Shown here: positions 1-8,959 of the stretch, in pieces
Position numbering within the stretch: position 1 is the stretch's first letter
How the letters are laid out: the number at the start of each line of letters is the position of its first letter
NCBI GenBank assembly: GCA_903930665.1
Contig: CAIYZI010000316.1
Location: 1 to 26,235 of the forward strand
Origin: an uncultured beta proteobacterium
GTDB taxonomy: Bacteria > Pseudomonadota > Gammaproteobacteria > Burkholderiales > Burkholderiaceae
Direction of reading: 5' to 3'
Length of the DNA: 26,235 bases
Notes under the pieces: generated by a model
What the model saw: the letters and a program-made list of their open reading frames with translations, nothing else
The model's database searches: none
Told to the model about the DNA's origin: nothing
Made by a program: the position numbers and the translations under genes

Positions 1-1899
1 ATTACTTCCGCTACAAATACAAGTATTGCTATTAACGCAAGCCAAATTACTGCTGGCACTATCGCTTCTAGTTTGTTAAGTGGTTCGTATACTGGTATTA
101 CTGGACTGGGTACAGTAACAGCAGGAACTTGGAATGCTGGTGTAATTGGAGCTTCTTATGGTGGTACTGGTGTTGCAGGAACAATTACTGGGTATGTTTA
201 TGCAAACGGAACAGGAGCGCACACAGCTTCTACTACTATTCCGACGACTGCTTTAAGCGGAACAATTACAAACGCACAATTAACAAATAGTACGATTTCA
301 GGGGTATCTTTAGGCGGCAATTTAGCAGCTTTAACAGCAGGAACAAATATAACTTTTAGTTCAGGAACGACCTATAACGGTTCTGCTGCAATTACTATTA
401 ACGCAACCGTACCAAGTCAAGTTTATCCTAGCGCAGGCATAGCTAATTCCACTGGCACTGCTTGGGGAGCTTCTTATAGCACTACTGGTAGCGGAACTGT
501 AGTCGCTTTAGCAACAAGCCCAACTTTTGTAACGCCAACTTTAGGCGCAGCAACAGCGACATCTGTATCTTCAGGAACATTTACAGCAACAGGAGCAATT
601 ACTGGTTCTGCTTCTGCTGGCGCATTTAGTTATGGCACATTGTCATATTCAGATGTTAATATTTTTGCTTCTTACACTTCTAGCGTTAATAATTACAATC
701 AGATAATTCTGCAAAACACAAACTCAGGCTCTAGCGCATCATCTGATTATGTTGTTTCTAATAATTTAGGCACAAACACTACTTATTATGGTGACTTTGG
801 CATAAACAGTAATGGCTGGACAGGAACACTTGGAACAGCCAGTTTAAGCGCACCAAATGTTGTTTATTTTTCATCAGCAAGCGTTGATTTAGTAATCGGC
901 ACAGTAACAGCGAACGCTATTCGTTTTGTAACTAATAGTGGCGCAGACAATGCAAGCGTTTCAAGCGCAGGAGTATGGAGCTTTACAAATACAGTAACAG
1001 GTTCAATTAGCGGTAACGCTGCAACAGCTACAACAGCGACTACAGCAACGAATGCTACAAATACTGGAACAACAGACGATACAACTAATGCTTCTACTGT
1101 TTATCCAGTTTGGAAAACAACTACTTCAGGTAATTTGCCTGAATATACTTCTTCAACAAAATTAAAATTTGTTCCAAATACAGGAACATTAAGCGCAACT
1201 GCATTTAGTGGTTCAGGCGCTTCATTAACAGGGATTGTTACTTCTTTAACTGCAGGAAGTGGGATTACATTATCAGGTTCAACTGGCGCAGTAACAGTTA
1301 GCGAATCTTTGCCTGGACTTCAATCTTCAGGTCAGCAAATAATTACTACAAGCATGACATTAACAAGTGCTAATGCTGGAAGTAATATATTGCTTATTCC
1401 TACTTCTACAATTACGATTACTTTCCCAAGCACAGCAAATACTTTTAATTTAAGCAATCCTTCTACTTATCCAGTAAATTTAGTTTTCGGTGGAACAGAT
1501 TTTAAAAATACATTGCAACCAGGTGAAACAGTAATACTTGCTGGAGATGGCGGTGGATATTGGAGAACTGTTGCTTGTGGTTTGCAAGGTGGTTTACAAG
1601 GTGCAAAAGCTTGGGTTGCAGCAACAGCAACTGGTGGAACTCCAACAATTAATGGCGCTTACAATGTAAGCTCGATGACTTATACAGCAACAGGAGTTTT
1701 TTATATAAATTTTACTAATGCTCTACCAAATGCAAATTATTCAATGTATTCACATTGCAATCAATTAGGAACATTTACATATTCTAACAATGGTCAAAAT
1801 ACAACTGGTTGTGGATTTTCTACATATACAACTGCATTGGTAGGATATAACCCAGCTTCAGGTACTAGATTATTTGCTGGTGTATTTGCAAACACATAG
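1..1899 (+). CDS. Tail fibre protein (5' partial)
   Basis: The reading frame is open from base 1, so the start lies outside the window; the TTG at 73 is not needed as a start. About 632 residues are visible. The body is rich in Gly, Thr, Ser and Ala, with beta-type repeats such as GTVTAGTWNAGVIGASYGG, typical of trimeric phage fibre shafts. Around 1015-1100 there is a low-complexity Thr/Ala/Asn stretch. From about 1602 the C-terminus begins AKAWV and continues with YNVSSMTYTATG and NFTNALPNANYSM. This resembles a recurrent fibre-tip domain that I infer to be the receptor-binding end. It is followed after 8 bases by a small gene that may be a fibre chaperone. The family is clear; the host receptor cannot be read from the sequence. 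Confidence 0.85.
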   Translation: MTSATNTSIAINASQITAGTIASSLLSGSYTGITGLGTVTAGTWNAGVIGASYGGTGVAGTITGYVYANGTGAHTASTTIPTTALSGTITNAQLTNSTISGVSLGGNLAALTAGTNITFSSGTTYNGSAAITINATVPSQVYPSAGIANSTGTAWGASYSTTGSGTVVALATSPTFVTPTLGAATATSVSSGTFTATGAITGSASAGAFSYGTLSYSDVNIFASYTSSVNNYNQIILQNTNSGSSASSDYVVSNNLGTNTTYYGDFGINSNGWTGTLGTASLSAPNVVYFSSASVDLVIGTVTANAIRFVTNSGADNASVSSAGVWSFTNTVTGSISGNAATATTATTATNATNTGTTDDTTNASTVYPVWKTTTSGNLPEYTSSTKLKFVPNTGTLSATAFSGSGASLTGIVTSLTAGSGITLSGSTGAVTVSESLPGLQSSGQQIITTSMTLTSANAGSNILLIPTSTITITFPSTANTFNLSNPSTYPVNLVFGGTDFKNTLQPGETVILAGDGGGYWRTVACGLQGGLQGAKAWVAATATGGTPTINGAYNVSSMTYTATGVFYINFTNALPNANYSMYSHCNQLGTFTYSNNGQNTTGCGFSTYTTALVGYNPASGTRLFAGVFANT

Positions 1900-1907
1900 G
1901 AATAAAA

Positions 1908-2309
1908 ATGGCACAAGTAATAATTTATGAAAATAATGGTCAAGTAGCAGTTTGTATTCCTACTGGATTATTAGATATTCAAACAGTTTTAGCAAAAGAC
2001 TGCCCAGCAGGAGCAATTATTGTTGATGACAGCACTTTGCCACAAGGTTCTGACGCACAATTTTTTGATGCTTGGGTGCTTAATGGGACTACTGTTTCAG
2101 TAAATTTTTCTAAAGCACAAGCAGATAAATTGGCTCAATACAATGCCGATGCACTACAAGTGGCTAATAAGCGCAATTTAAATACTTTAGCTGGTATTGC
2201 TAATGCGGTAGCTGATGCAGATTGGCAAGCCCAATTAACTGCTGATAGAGCAAGCATTGCCGCTGCTACTACTACTGCACAATTAACTGCTATTGCAAAC
2301 CCATCATGA
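1908..2309 (+). CDS. Small protein downstream of tail fibre, possible tail assembly chaperone
   Basis: 133 residues. The ATG follows AGGAATAAAA, a reasonable ribosome binding site, 8 bases after the fibre stop. The N-terminus (MAQVIIYENNGQVAVCIPTG) looks like a small beta fold. The C-terminal half is Ala-rich and helical (residues about 75-130, with ADADWQAQLTADRASIAAA). Position straight after the fibre and the helical C-terminus fit a fibre assembly chaperone or a small virion protein, but I see no diagnostic motif. The stop overlaps the next start as ATGA, so the two are probably translationally coupled. Confidence 0.6.
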   Translation: MAQVIIYENNGQVAVCIPTGLLDIQTVLAKDCPAGAIIVDDSTLPQGSDAQFFDAWVLNGTTVSVNFSKAQADKLAQYNADALQVANKRNLNTLAGIANAVADADWQAQLTADRASIAAATTTAQLTAIANPS

Positions 2310-2614
2310 CTACTTTTAATTGGAAAATTTTATCTATTTCTGAAGGTTGCAAAAAAGTACATTATTTGTTAACTGCAACTGACGAAATACATACTGTTGA
2401 ATCAGAGGGAAACCATGTATTTGCTGAAGAAACTGTAAATTTGCCTTTTAACGAAATTAAAGAATCAAATTTAATAGATTGGCTTGAAAAAGACACAACT
2501 CAAGATGATGTAAATGCAATAAAATTAAATTTACAAAATCAATTAAAAGCAATGGAAAACGAAAAAATTGTTGAATTTCCTTGGCTAGCAGATACTTTTA
2601 CTCCACAGGTGTAA
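2306..2614 (+). CDS. Hypothetical phage protein (possibly DUF7936-like)
   Basis: 102 residues, ATG overlapping the previous stop (ATGA). The N-terminal half reads as beta strands (TFNWKILSISEGCKKVHYLL). The C-terminal half is a charged helix (DDVNAIKLNLQNQLKAMENE) ending in FPWLADTF. It lies between the fibre-associated gene and the gp4-like head completion gene, so it is probably made late and connected with tail assembly. The layout resembles small phage proteins I associate with DUF7936, but I recall this only loosely. No catalytic motif is visible. Confidence 0.55.
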   Translation: MTTFNWKILSISEGCKKVHYLLTATDEIHTVESEGNHVFAEETVNLPFNEIKESNLIDWLEKDTTQDDVNAIKLNLQNQLKAMENEKIVEFPWLADTFTPQV

Positions 2615-2615
2615 C

Positions 2616-3605
2616 ATGACAGCTCCGATAGACATTATTAGCAGAGCATTAAAAGACATTGGCGCATTAGAAGCAGGGGAAACTCCTACTCCTGAAGCTG
2701 CTCAAGATGCGTTTGATATGCTTAACGACTTAGTCGACCAGTGGTCTAACGAAGATATGATGGTGTATAACACCACAGAAATTATTTTTCCTTTAATCGC
2801 TGGGCAAATTCAATACACTATCGGTCCTACACCTTCAACAGCAAATTATATTGGAGCAGGATTTACAGGCTCAATTACAGGAAATGTTTTAACTGTTACA
2901 GCTATTACTAGCGGAGCAGTAGCACAAGGGCAAACCCTTAAAGGCACAGGAATTTTAGCTGGCACTAAAATCGTTCAATTTTTAACAGGAGCAGGCGGTA
3001 ATGTTAACGAAGTTGGAACTTACGAGCTAAATATTACTTATACAGCTCCAGTTTCGTCTACTTCTATTACTGCTTATTACCAAAAACCATTAACTATTGA
3101 GCAAGCTTTTGTAAGGGTTAACACTCAATCTAACGGTGAGCCTGTATTAAATGGCGGTTTAGATTATCAAGTCGGTGTTATTTCGCTGACAAACTACAAT
3201 CAAATTGGTTTAAAAACGCTCAATGGACCATGGCCAAAAGCTTTATATTACAACCCTAACGCAGAATCAGGCAATGTATTCGTATGGCCAAACCCTTCAC
3301 AGGGCGAAATGCACATGTTTGCTACTACTATTTTTAGCAATTATGAGGGTTTGTACGATGAAATCGTATTGCCACAGGGTTATTCTATGGCTCTTAGATG
3401 GAATCTTGCGGAGCGTCTAATGCCTATGTACGGCAAAGCTTCGCAAACGCAAATTGCTATGATTAACGCTTATGCCGCACAATCTAAATCTACAATTAAA
3501 CGCAGTAATATGAAGCCTATTGCTGCTGCTAGCTATCCAGCAGTAATGATTACTGGTAAAGCTAAAGATGCAGGATGGATTCTTAACGGTGGATTTACAG
3601 GATAA
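2616..3605 (+). CDS. P22 gp4-like head completion / tail adaptor protein, with inserted beta domain
   Basis: 329 residues. The N-terminal helical region (residues 1-50, IISRALKDIGALEAGETP, then AAQDAFDMLNDLVDQWSNE) is the recognisable signature of P22 tail accessory factor gp4, which closes the portal after DNA packaging. The conserved frame resumes at about residue 157 (PLTIEQAFVRV). A C-terminal section carries YSMALRWNLAERLMP. Residues about 83-154 (SITGNVLTVTAITSGAV to SSTSITAYY) are a Gly/Thr-rich beta module that interrupts the family fold. P22 gp4 is about 166 residues, so this protein is unusually long, partly because of the insert. It is followed immediately by the gp10-like gene, the expected neighbour. 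Confidence 0.8.
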   Translation: MTAPIDIISRALKDIGALEAGETPTPEAAQDAFDMLNDLVDQWSNEDMMVYNTTEIIFPLIAGQIQYTIGPTPSTANYIGAGFTGSITGNVLTVTAITSGAVAQGQTLKGTGILAGTKIVQFLTGAGGNVNEVGTYELNITYTAPVSSTSITAYYQKPLTIEQAFVRVNTQSNGEPVLNGGLDYQVGVISLTNYNQIGLKTLNGPWPKALYYNPNAESGNVFVWPNPSQGEMHMFATTIFSNYEGLYDEIVLPQGYSMALRWNLAERLMPMYGKASQTQIAMINAYAAQSKSTIKRSNMKPIAAASYPAVMITGKAKDAGWILNGGFTG

Positions 3606-3607
3606 AC

Positions 3608-5734
3608 ATGGCAGATTTTGGCTTTGTTGGAGCCTCTTACGAAGCCCCATCTATTTATCAAGATGCACAGGAATGTATTAACTGGTTTCCTGAAGTAGAC
3701 CCTACTAAGCCACAGGGCTCTAGGGGTGTAGTTGCGCTTTATCCAACACCAGGTCTTACCTCTATTGTTGCTTTGTCAGCACAAGCAGAAGTGCGTGGTA
3801 TGCGTACTTTAAGTGGCGGCAATTACATGGTCGCTGTATGCGGCTCTTATGTATATGTTTTAAATTCTAGCTTTACTCCTACTATTATTGGTCAACTTAA
3901 TACAAATTCAGGAATTGTAGGTATTACTGACAATGGTTTAAATGTTTATATCGTAGACGGTCAATATCGTTATACATGGCGCATTTCTAATCCAAATTCT
4001 GCTATTTTTCAAGCAACCGTATCAGGTACAACCCTTACTGTAACGAGAGTAATTAGCGGAACTATTGCTGCAAATCAAGCTTTATTCGGAATCGGAATAC
4101 CACAAGAGACTGTTATTGTTTCAGGTTCAGGTAGCACTTGGACTTTAAACCAGTCTGCCTCTATCGCTACTGCTGAAGTAATGAACTCTGCGAATGTAGC
4201 AGCGACTATTACAGCCTCAATGTCAGGAACGACCTTAACTGTTACTGCTATCGGCACAAGTCAAGTTTTGTATCCTGGACAAACAATTACAGGCGCAAGC
4301 GTTCAGTCAGATACAATTATTACTGCGCTTGGTCAAGGAACAGTACTAAGCGAAACGATTGCTACTGGCGGTACAGGCTACGCTGTAAACGATACTGTAA
4401 CAGTTTTAGGCGGTGTTTATGGTAATAGTCCAGCGACTTATACCGTTACCAGCGTAACTAGCGGTGCAGTTACAGGCTTAACCCCTACTTATTCTGGTGC
4501 TTACACTTCTAATCCTAGCAATCCAGTTTCTACATCTACAACTGGTTCAGGCACAGGCTTAACTTTAACTTTGACTTTCGGTTCAGGCGCAGGCGGTACA
4601 GGAAATTATGTAATCAATAATAGTCAAACAGTAGCATCGGAAACGATGTACGCTTTAAATTGGACTGTTATTCCTAATACAGACGGAGCTTTTACAGGCG
4701 GTACAATTGTTGATGTAGTGGACAATTATTTCGTTTACAACGACCCAAATACACAGCAATGGGCTGCTTCTAATATTCTTAGCCCTATTACTTACGGTTT
4801 AAGCTACGCAAGCAAATTTACAGGACCTGATAACCTTGTATCTTTAATTTGCGACCACGGTCAAGTGTATTTATTAGGGGAAACCACTAGCGAAGTATGG
4901 GCTGATGTGGGTACATTCCCCTTCGCTTTTCAGCGCATTCCAGCTTCTTCAAGCCAGCATGGTATCGCAGCACCGTTTTCAGTAGCTAGAGCTGGAAATT
5001 CTTTTGCTTATGTATCTAAAAATAACCGAGGTCAGGCTGAAATTGTATTGATGAACGGATATTTCCCACAAAGAATATCTACTCATGCGGTAGAAAATAC
5101 CTTAGTAGACCAATACATTGAAGATGCGGTTGCTTATACTTATCAGTTAGAAGGTCATGAAGTTTATGTAGTATCTTTTCCTACGCTTGATTTAACTTGG
5201 GCTTACGACCTTACTACTCAACTATGGCATAAATGGCTTTGGGTAGACAATAACAATGTATTCCATCGTCATCGTTCAAATTGCGCCTGTGTATTCCAAA
5301 ATATCGTTTTGGTTGGCGATTGGCAAAATGGTCAAATTTATCAATTAGATTCGCAAAATTACACTGACAATGGCGGCACTATTAGAAGGGTTCGTAGAGC
5401 TCCTCATTTAGTAACCGATTTACAAAGACAGTATTTTGATGAATTACAAATTCAATTTCAGCCTGGAGTTGGGCTTACAGGAACGACAACACCGTTAAAC
5501 GGAGAGACGGTTGGGGCTAACCCTCAAGCGATGCTTCGCTGGAGTAATGATGGAGGTTCTACATGGTCTAATGAGCATTGGGCGAGTATTGGAGATATAG
5601 GAACTTATCAAACTCGTATTATTTGGCGCAGATTGGGTTGGTCTAGGGATAGAATTTTTGAAGTTGTAGTAACTGACCCTATAAAAGCAGTTATCGTTTC
5701 TGCTAACCTTAAAGCATCGGAAGGGGAAAACTAA
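3608..5734 (+). CDS. P22 gp10-like packaged DNA stabilisation protein with nested insert domains
   Basis: 708 residues against about 472 for P22 gp10. The N-terminus (FGFVGASYEAPSIYQDAQE, then NWFPEVDP and LYPTPGL) and the beta-propeller-like body (YVYVLNSSF, FSVARAGNSFAYVSKN, DLTTQLWHKW) match the gp10 family. That protein sits between gp4 and the tail needle and stabilises packaged DNA. Residues about 134-350 are extra. They hold one beta module (about 134-192) and a second (about 199-346) that is itself split by a GTGYAVNDTVTVLGG-type module (about 247-326). Removing the insert leaves about 490 residues, close to the family length. The start is 2 bases after the gp4-like stop. Confidence 0.85.
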   Translation: MADFGFVGASYEAPSIYQDAQECINWFPEVDPTKPQGSRGVVALYPTPGLTSIVALSAQAEVRGMRTLSGGNYMVAVCGSYVYVLNSSFTPTIIGQLNTNSGIVGITDNGLNVYIVDGQYRYTWRISNPNSAIFQATVSGTTLTVTRVISGTIAANQALFGIGIPQETVIVSGSGSTWTLNQSASIATAEVMNSANVAATITASMSGTTLTVTAIGTSQVLYPGQTITGASVQSDTIITALGQGTVLSETIATGGTGYAVNDTVTVLGGVYGNSPATYTVTSVTSGAVTGLTPTYSGAYTSNPSNPVSTSTTGSGTGLTLTLTFGSGAGGTGNYVINNSQTVASETMYALNWTVIPNTDGAFTGGTIVDVVDNYFVYNDPNTQQWAASNILSPITYGLSYASKFTGPDNLVSLICDHGQVYLLGETTSEVWADVGTFPFAFQRIPASSSQHGIAAPFSVARAGNSFAYVSKNNRGQAEIVLMNGYFPQRISTHAVENTLVDQYIEDAVAYTYQLEGHEVYVVSFPTLDLTWAYDLTTQLWHKWLWVDNNNVFHRHRSNCACVFQNIVLVGDWQNGQIYQLDSQNYTDNGGTIRRVRRAPHLVTDLQRQYFDELQIQFQPGVGLTGTTTPLNGETVGANPQAMLRWSNDGGSTWSNEHWASIGDIGTYQTRIIWRRLGWSRDRIFEVVVTDPIKAVIVSANLKASEGEN

Positions 5735-5976
5735 TGGCAAACCCTAACATTATTTGGGGAACGGAACAGAATAATCCTTACCCAGTTACTCCGTTAGTAG
5801 ATGCACAAACACAAATGCCAACTAGAGCTTGGCAGCAATGGTTTTTAAATCTGTTAAATTTTACTTCTGCTTCGACAGCGACTAAAGGAGCAGCAGTTTT
5901 GCCTGCAGCTCCAGCAGGATTTATAAATGTAACTGTTGGCGGTAAACCTTACAAAGTTCCTTATTACAATGTCTAA
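5734..5976 (+). CDS. Small virion-associated protein, unknown
   Basis: 80 residues, ATG overlapping the stop of the gp10-like gene. The visible pattern is an N-terminal proline/asparagine-rich arm, a short amphipathic segment (TRAWQQWFLNLLNF) and a C-terminal beta tail (GFINVTVGGKPYKVPYY). Its location directly after gp10 suggests a tail-tip or connector component. No domain allows a functional name. The end overlaps the start of the cupin gene by 8 bases. Confidence 0.6.
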   Translation: MANPNIIWGTEQNNPYPVTPLVDAQTQMPTRAWQQWFLNLLNFTSASTATKGAAVLPAAPAGFINVTVGGKPYKVPYYNV

Positions 5977-6322
5977 TTTTGCAGAACAATTTAAAACAGT
6001 AGAAGGTCAATGGGCTTTTGACCCTCAAACAAAACATAATTTTTCTGATGGTTTATATGCCAAAGAAATGATTATGCCTGCTGGATATGTTGCGTATTCT
6101 CATTCTCATGCTTATTCACACCTTAGTATTTTGGCGAAAGGTCGTGTAATAGTTAAAACAGATGACTATAATAAGGAATATGTTGCTCCAGCTTGTATCA
6201 ATATAGAGGCTAACACCTACCATCAAATAGAATCCCTTGAGGATTGCGTTTGGTTCTGTATTCATGCGACTGATGAAACAGATATTGAAAAAATTGATGA
6301 GGTTTTGATTGGAAAAGATTAA
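5969..6322 (+). CDS. Small cupin-fold protein
   Basis: 117 residues from the ATG at 5969; an upstream in-frame TTG at 5936 would run deep into the preceding gene and is not preferred. The motif YSHSHAYSHLSILAKGRVIV (H45, H47, H51) followed by ANTYHQI (H85) and a late CIHAT (H99) matches the two metal-binding histidine motifs of a single-domain cupin. Metal binding is therefore likely, but the substrate is unknown. It lies inside the structural operon and overlaps the next gene, another double-stranded beta-helix enzyme, by 14 bases. The two may act together or may be an auxiliary pair acquired as a unit. Confidence 0.7.
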   Translation: MSNFAEQFKTVEGQWAFDPQTKHNFSDGLYAKEMIMPAGYVAYSHSHAYSHLSILAKGRVIVKTDDYNKEYVAPACINIEANTYHQIESLEDCVWFCIHATDETDIEKIDEVLIGKD

Positions 6323-6845
6323 ACTAATCTCTCAGGGAGCAAATGTAAATCCAATTCATTGGGCTATCCTTCAGCACCCTGAATTATGGAATAAGCATAC
6401 AGCTAGAACTAAAGATAAATCTAGCCCTCATTACGGATTAGATGATATATGGCCTCGGTTTGGAGAACCTGAATATGCTGAAAATAACCAAGCTCACGAC
6501 GCTAAATGGTACCCAAGTGCTGATATTTTAGGCATAAAACCGTTTGTATACGATTTATTTAGGGCTGTAGAAGGTGTAGAGCTTGGCGGTGTACTAATTA
6601 CTCGTATTCCTGCTGGAAAAGCTTGTAAGCCTCATAAAGATACTGGATGGCATGCTAGAAGGTACGAAAAATTTGCCATTCAAATTGCTAGCGCACCAAA
6701 TCAAAAATTTTGTTTTGACGATATCGAATTAGAAACAAAGCCAGGTGATGTATTTTGGTTTGATAACCAATACACCCATTGGGTAAACAATCCAACACCA
6801 TACGACAGAATTACGATGGTGGTCTGTATACGAAGGGAGCAATAA
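6309..6845 (+). CDS. Aspartyl/asparaginyl beta-hydroxylase-like 2OG-Fe(II) oxygenase
   Basis: 178 residues. The start is TTG at 6309, supported by GAGG at 6299-6302 six bases upstream; no ATG occurs near the N-terminus. The iron-binding triad is visible as H109-x-D111 (CKPHKDTGWH) and H157 (DNQYTHWVNN). R167 (YDRITMVVCIR) is a good 2-oxoglutarate ligand. GDVFWFDNQYTHW is characteristic of the aspartyl/asparaginyl hydroxylase branch. The family hydroxylates Asp or Asn side chains, or related small molecules. In this phage the target could be a virion protein or a host factor, which is inference only. It overlaps the cupin gene and precedes the ejection protein genes. Confidence 0.75.
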   Translation: MEKIKLISQGANVNPIHWAILQHPELWNKHTARTKDKSSPHYGLDDIWPRFGEPEYAENNQAHDAKWYPSADILGIKPFVYDLFRAVEGVELGGVLITRIPAGKACKPHKDTGWHARRYEKFAIQIASAPNQKFCFDDIELETKPGDVFWFDNQYTHWVNNPTPYDRITMVVCIRREQ

Positions 6846-6846
6846 T

Positions 6847-7611
6847 ATGCCATGGGCAGCCGCAGCAGCAGTAGGAGCCGTCGCAGGAGCGACAATTTCC
6901 GCACAGGGTCAAGAAAACGCAGCGCAAACGCAAGCAAATGCCGCATTGCAACAACAAGGCAATCTTCTTTCCGCTGGTCAAACAGCATCACAACAATTTA
7001 CACCTTATACTGCAGAAGGAACAACGGCATTAGGTAATTTGGCTAACAATAATGCTTATTTTAATAACCAGTTTAACAATCAAGACTTAAACGCTAATCT
7101 TGCACCAAATTATGCGTTTCAATTAGGACAAGGGCAAGCAAGCACAAATGCTGCCTCTAATGCTACTGGCGGTTTAGTTGGTGGAAATGCTCAACAAGCA
7201 TTGCAAAACTACACACAAAACTACGCTGGCACAGCTTACCAAAACGCTTTTAATAACTATCAAGCGCAACGCACTAATATTTATAATCAAGATATTGGTC
7301 AAGCTCAATTAGGGCTTGCTGGTGCTACTGGTTCAGCCAATGCTCAACTTGGAACTGCAACCAATGTAGCGGCACTTGGTATTGGGGCTGCAAACGCACA
7401 AGCTGCTAGCCAAATCGCACAAGGCAATATTTATGGCGGTGCAGCAAATACATTGGGAAGCATCGGTTACAGCGTTGGGAATAATGCAAATAATCAATCA
7501 AGCTCATTAAATCCTAGTTCATATTCTGCTGGAAACGCTGATTTAATAGGGATGGGCGGTAATGGTGGCGGTGGCAATTTTAGCGGTTCTGGCAATTTTA
7601 ATGTTAGCTAA
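6847..7611 (+). CDS. Ejection/DNA transfer protein (gp7-like)
   Basis: 254 residues. The ATG at 6847 follows GGGAGC with good spacing. It opens with an Ala/Gly-rich membrane-compatible helix (AAAAAVGAVAGATISAQGQ), followed by Gln/Asn/Ala-rich helical repeats and a Gly/Asn/Ser-rich C-terminal tail. This composition and a position at the head of three consecutive genes before the collar protein match the P22 gp7/gp20/gp16 class. These proteins leave the virion with the DNA and form a channel through the envelope. Sequence in this class diverges quickly, so the specific P22 equivalence is only positional. Confidence 0.65.
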   Translation: MPWAAAAAVGAVAGATISAQGQENAAQTQANAALQQQGNLLSAGQTASQQFTPYTAEGTTALGNLANNNAYFNNQFNNQDLNANLAPNYAFQLGQGQASTNAASNATGGLVGGNAQQALQNYTQNYAGTAYQNAFNNYQAQRTNIYNQDIGQAQLGLAGATGSANAQLGTATNVAALGIGAANAQAASQIAQGNIYGGAANTLGSIGYSVGNNANNQSSSLNPSSYSAGNADLIGMGGNGGGGNFSGSGNFNVS

Positions 7612-7621
7612 GGAATAAATT

Positions 7622-8959
7622 ATGGCGATTGGAACTAGCGGATTATCAGTCCCACAATTAGGTGGTGGCGGTGGAATAAATTCTGACATTTATGGCAATA
7701 AAAATGCGCCTGCACCTTTAACTATTTCTGACATGTTAGATATTCAGAAAAAAGGGTTAGATGTTCAGAAACAAAAAGCCACTCAAGAATCTGATATTGA
7801 AGGCAAAATTGCGCAAAATAAAAAATTGCAATTAGTAGCTGAATCTGCTGGTTTAGATTTAAGCCAACAAAAAGCCAATATTGCTCGAGGTGTATACGGT
7901 CAGTATTTAAATGACCCTGATTTTATTAACGGAAACTCTGATGCTATGGTTAAAAAATTAACCAATGCTAGAAAGTTTTTGCAAGGAATGGGTTTAAATC
8001 CTGATGACGAAGGTCAAGGACATGATGATTTATTGAATTTGGCTAAACAAGACCCAAAACAAGCTTTTCAAGCTATTAGAAACGGTGTACAAGCTGGCGG
8101 TGGTAATGCTTCTCAATATCAATCTTTACAAGGCTTTCAAAACGCACCAGTGCAAAATCCTTCTGCGAATCCACAAGCAAACCCAGCAGGAACGCAACAA
8201 GGTCAAACTGCGCAACAAGGAGGCAATCAAAGTACTGCGCCTGCTAATTTGCCTGAATATAGTCAGCCAATTAAGCCTGTATATCCAGTTCGTCAAGCTG
8301 GTCAAGCTTATGCGCCATTACCTTCAGAAGAAGCGGATAAAGTAGCAGGAATAGCTTATAGACAAAATCTTGCTGCTGGTCAAAGTAATTTAACTACAAA
8401 CAGAAACAATGTAGATGAAGTTATTAGAAAAGCAGATGAAATTGATAAAGCTGCTACTTTGCCTGAAACTGGTGCTATTGGCGCAATTAAACGAAAATAT
8501 GCTGAATTAGTTGGAGACCCTAAATATCAACAACTTAGCAAAGATTTGGCGAATGTGCAGCTTTCTAATATGAAAGCATTAGGTACAAACAATACTGATG
8601 CTGGATTGGCTGCTCAAGCTGCTGCTTCAGGAAATATTACTTATTCTCCACAAGTATTAAGGGAAATTGCTCAACGCACTAAAGCCGATATGACAGATTT
8701 AGATATGAGAGCTACGGCAGCGCAAAAATTCTCTAATCAGTTTGGCGATAACAATATGAAAACTTTTCAAGCTGAATGGGCTAAAAATGCTGATTCTAAA
8801 GTTTTTCAAGTTATCAATATTGCTAAAGACCCAAACATGACAGATGCTCAACGCAGGGAAGAAACCAAAAAAATTATTGGTACTAATCCTGAAGCCATTA
8901 AAATCTTTAATGAAAAATATCAAAATATTCGTAAATTAGAAGCCACAGGAAAACTGTAA
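7622..8959 (+). CDS. Putative ejection protein (helical, Gln/Asn-rich)
   Basis: 445 residues, preceded by AAGGA and a short spacer. The N-terminal region has a Gly-rich start, then a long charged helix (DIQKKGLDVQKQKATQESD). The middle (about residues 165-220) is a disordered Gln/Asn/Pro stretch. The C-terminal half is helical (VDEVIRKADEIDKAATLP; IAQRTKADMTDLDMRATA). The stop overlaps the next start (TAATG). By position it is the second of three ejection-type genes. No enzymatic motif is visible. Confidence 0.6.
   Translation: MAIGTSGLSVPQLGGGGGINSDIYGNKNAPAPLTISDMLDIQKKGLDVQKQKATQESDIEGKIAQNKKLQLVAESAGLDLSQQKANIARGVYGQYLNDPDFINGNSDAMVKKLTNARKFLQGMGLNPDDEGQGHDDLLNLAKQDPKQAFQAIRNGVQAGGGNASQYQSLQGFQNAPVQNPSANPQANPAGTQQGQTAQQGGNQSTAPANLPEYSQPIKPVYPVRQAGQAYAPLPSEEADKVAGIAYRQNLAAGQSNLTTNRNNVDEVIRKADEIDKAATLPETGAIGAIKRKYAELVGDPKYQQLSKDLANVQLSNMKALGTNNTDAGLAAQAAASGNITYSPQVLREIAQRTKADMTDLDMRATAAQKFSNQFGDNNMKTFQAEWAKNADSKVFQVINIAKDPNMTDAQRREETKKIIGTNPEAIKIFNEKYQNIRKLEATGKL

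Noticed and set aside
1015..1100. Direct repeats resembling a CRISPR or minisatellite
   Set aside because: The repetition follows a Thr/Ala/Asn-rich coding sequence in frame and lacks constant repeat and spacer lengths.
3417..3650. Minus-strand frame across the gp4/gp10 junction
   Set aside because: It is antisense to two well-supported structural genes, with no ribosome binding site or family resemblance.
8085..8345. Plus-strand 86-codon frame inside the ejection protein gene
   Set aside because: It arises from the Gln-rich coding stretch in another frame and has no start signal.
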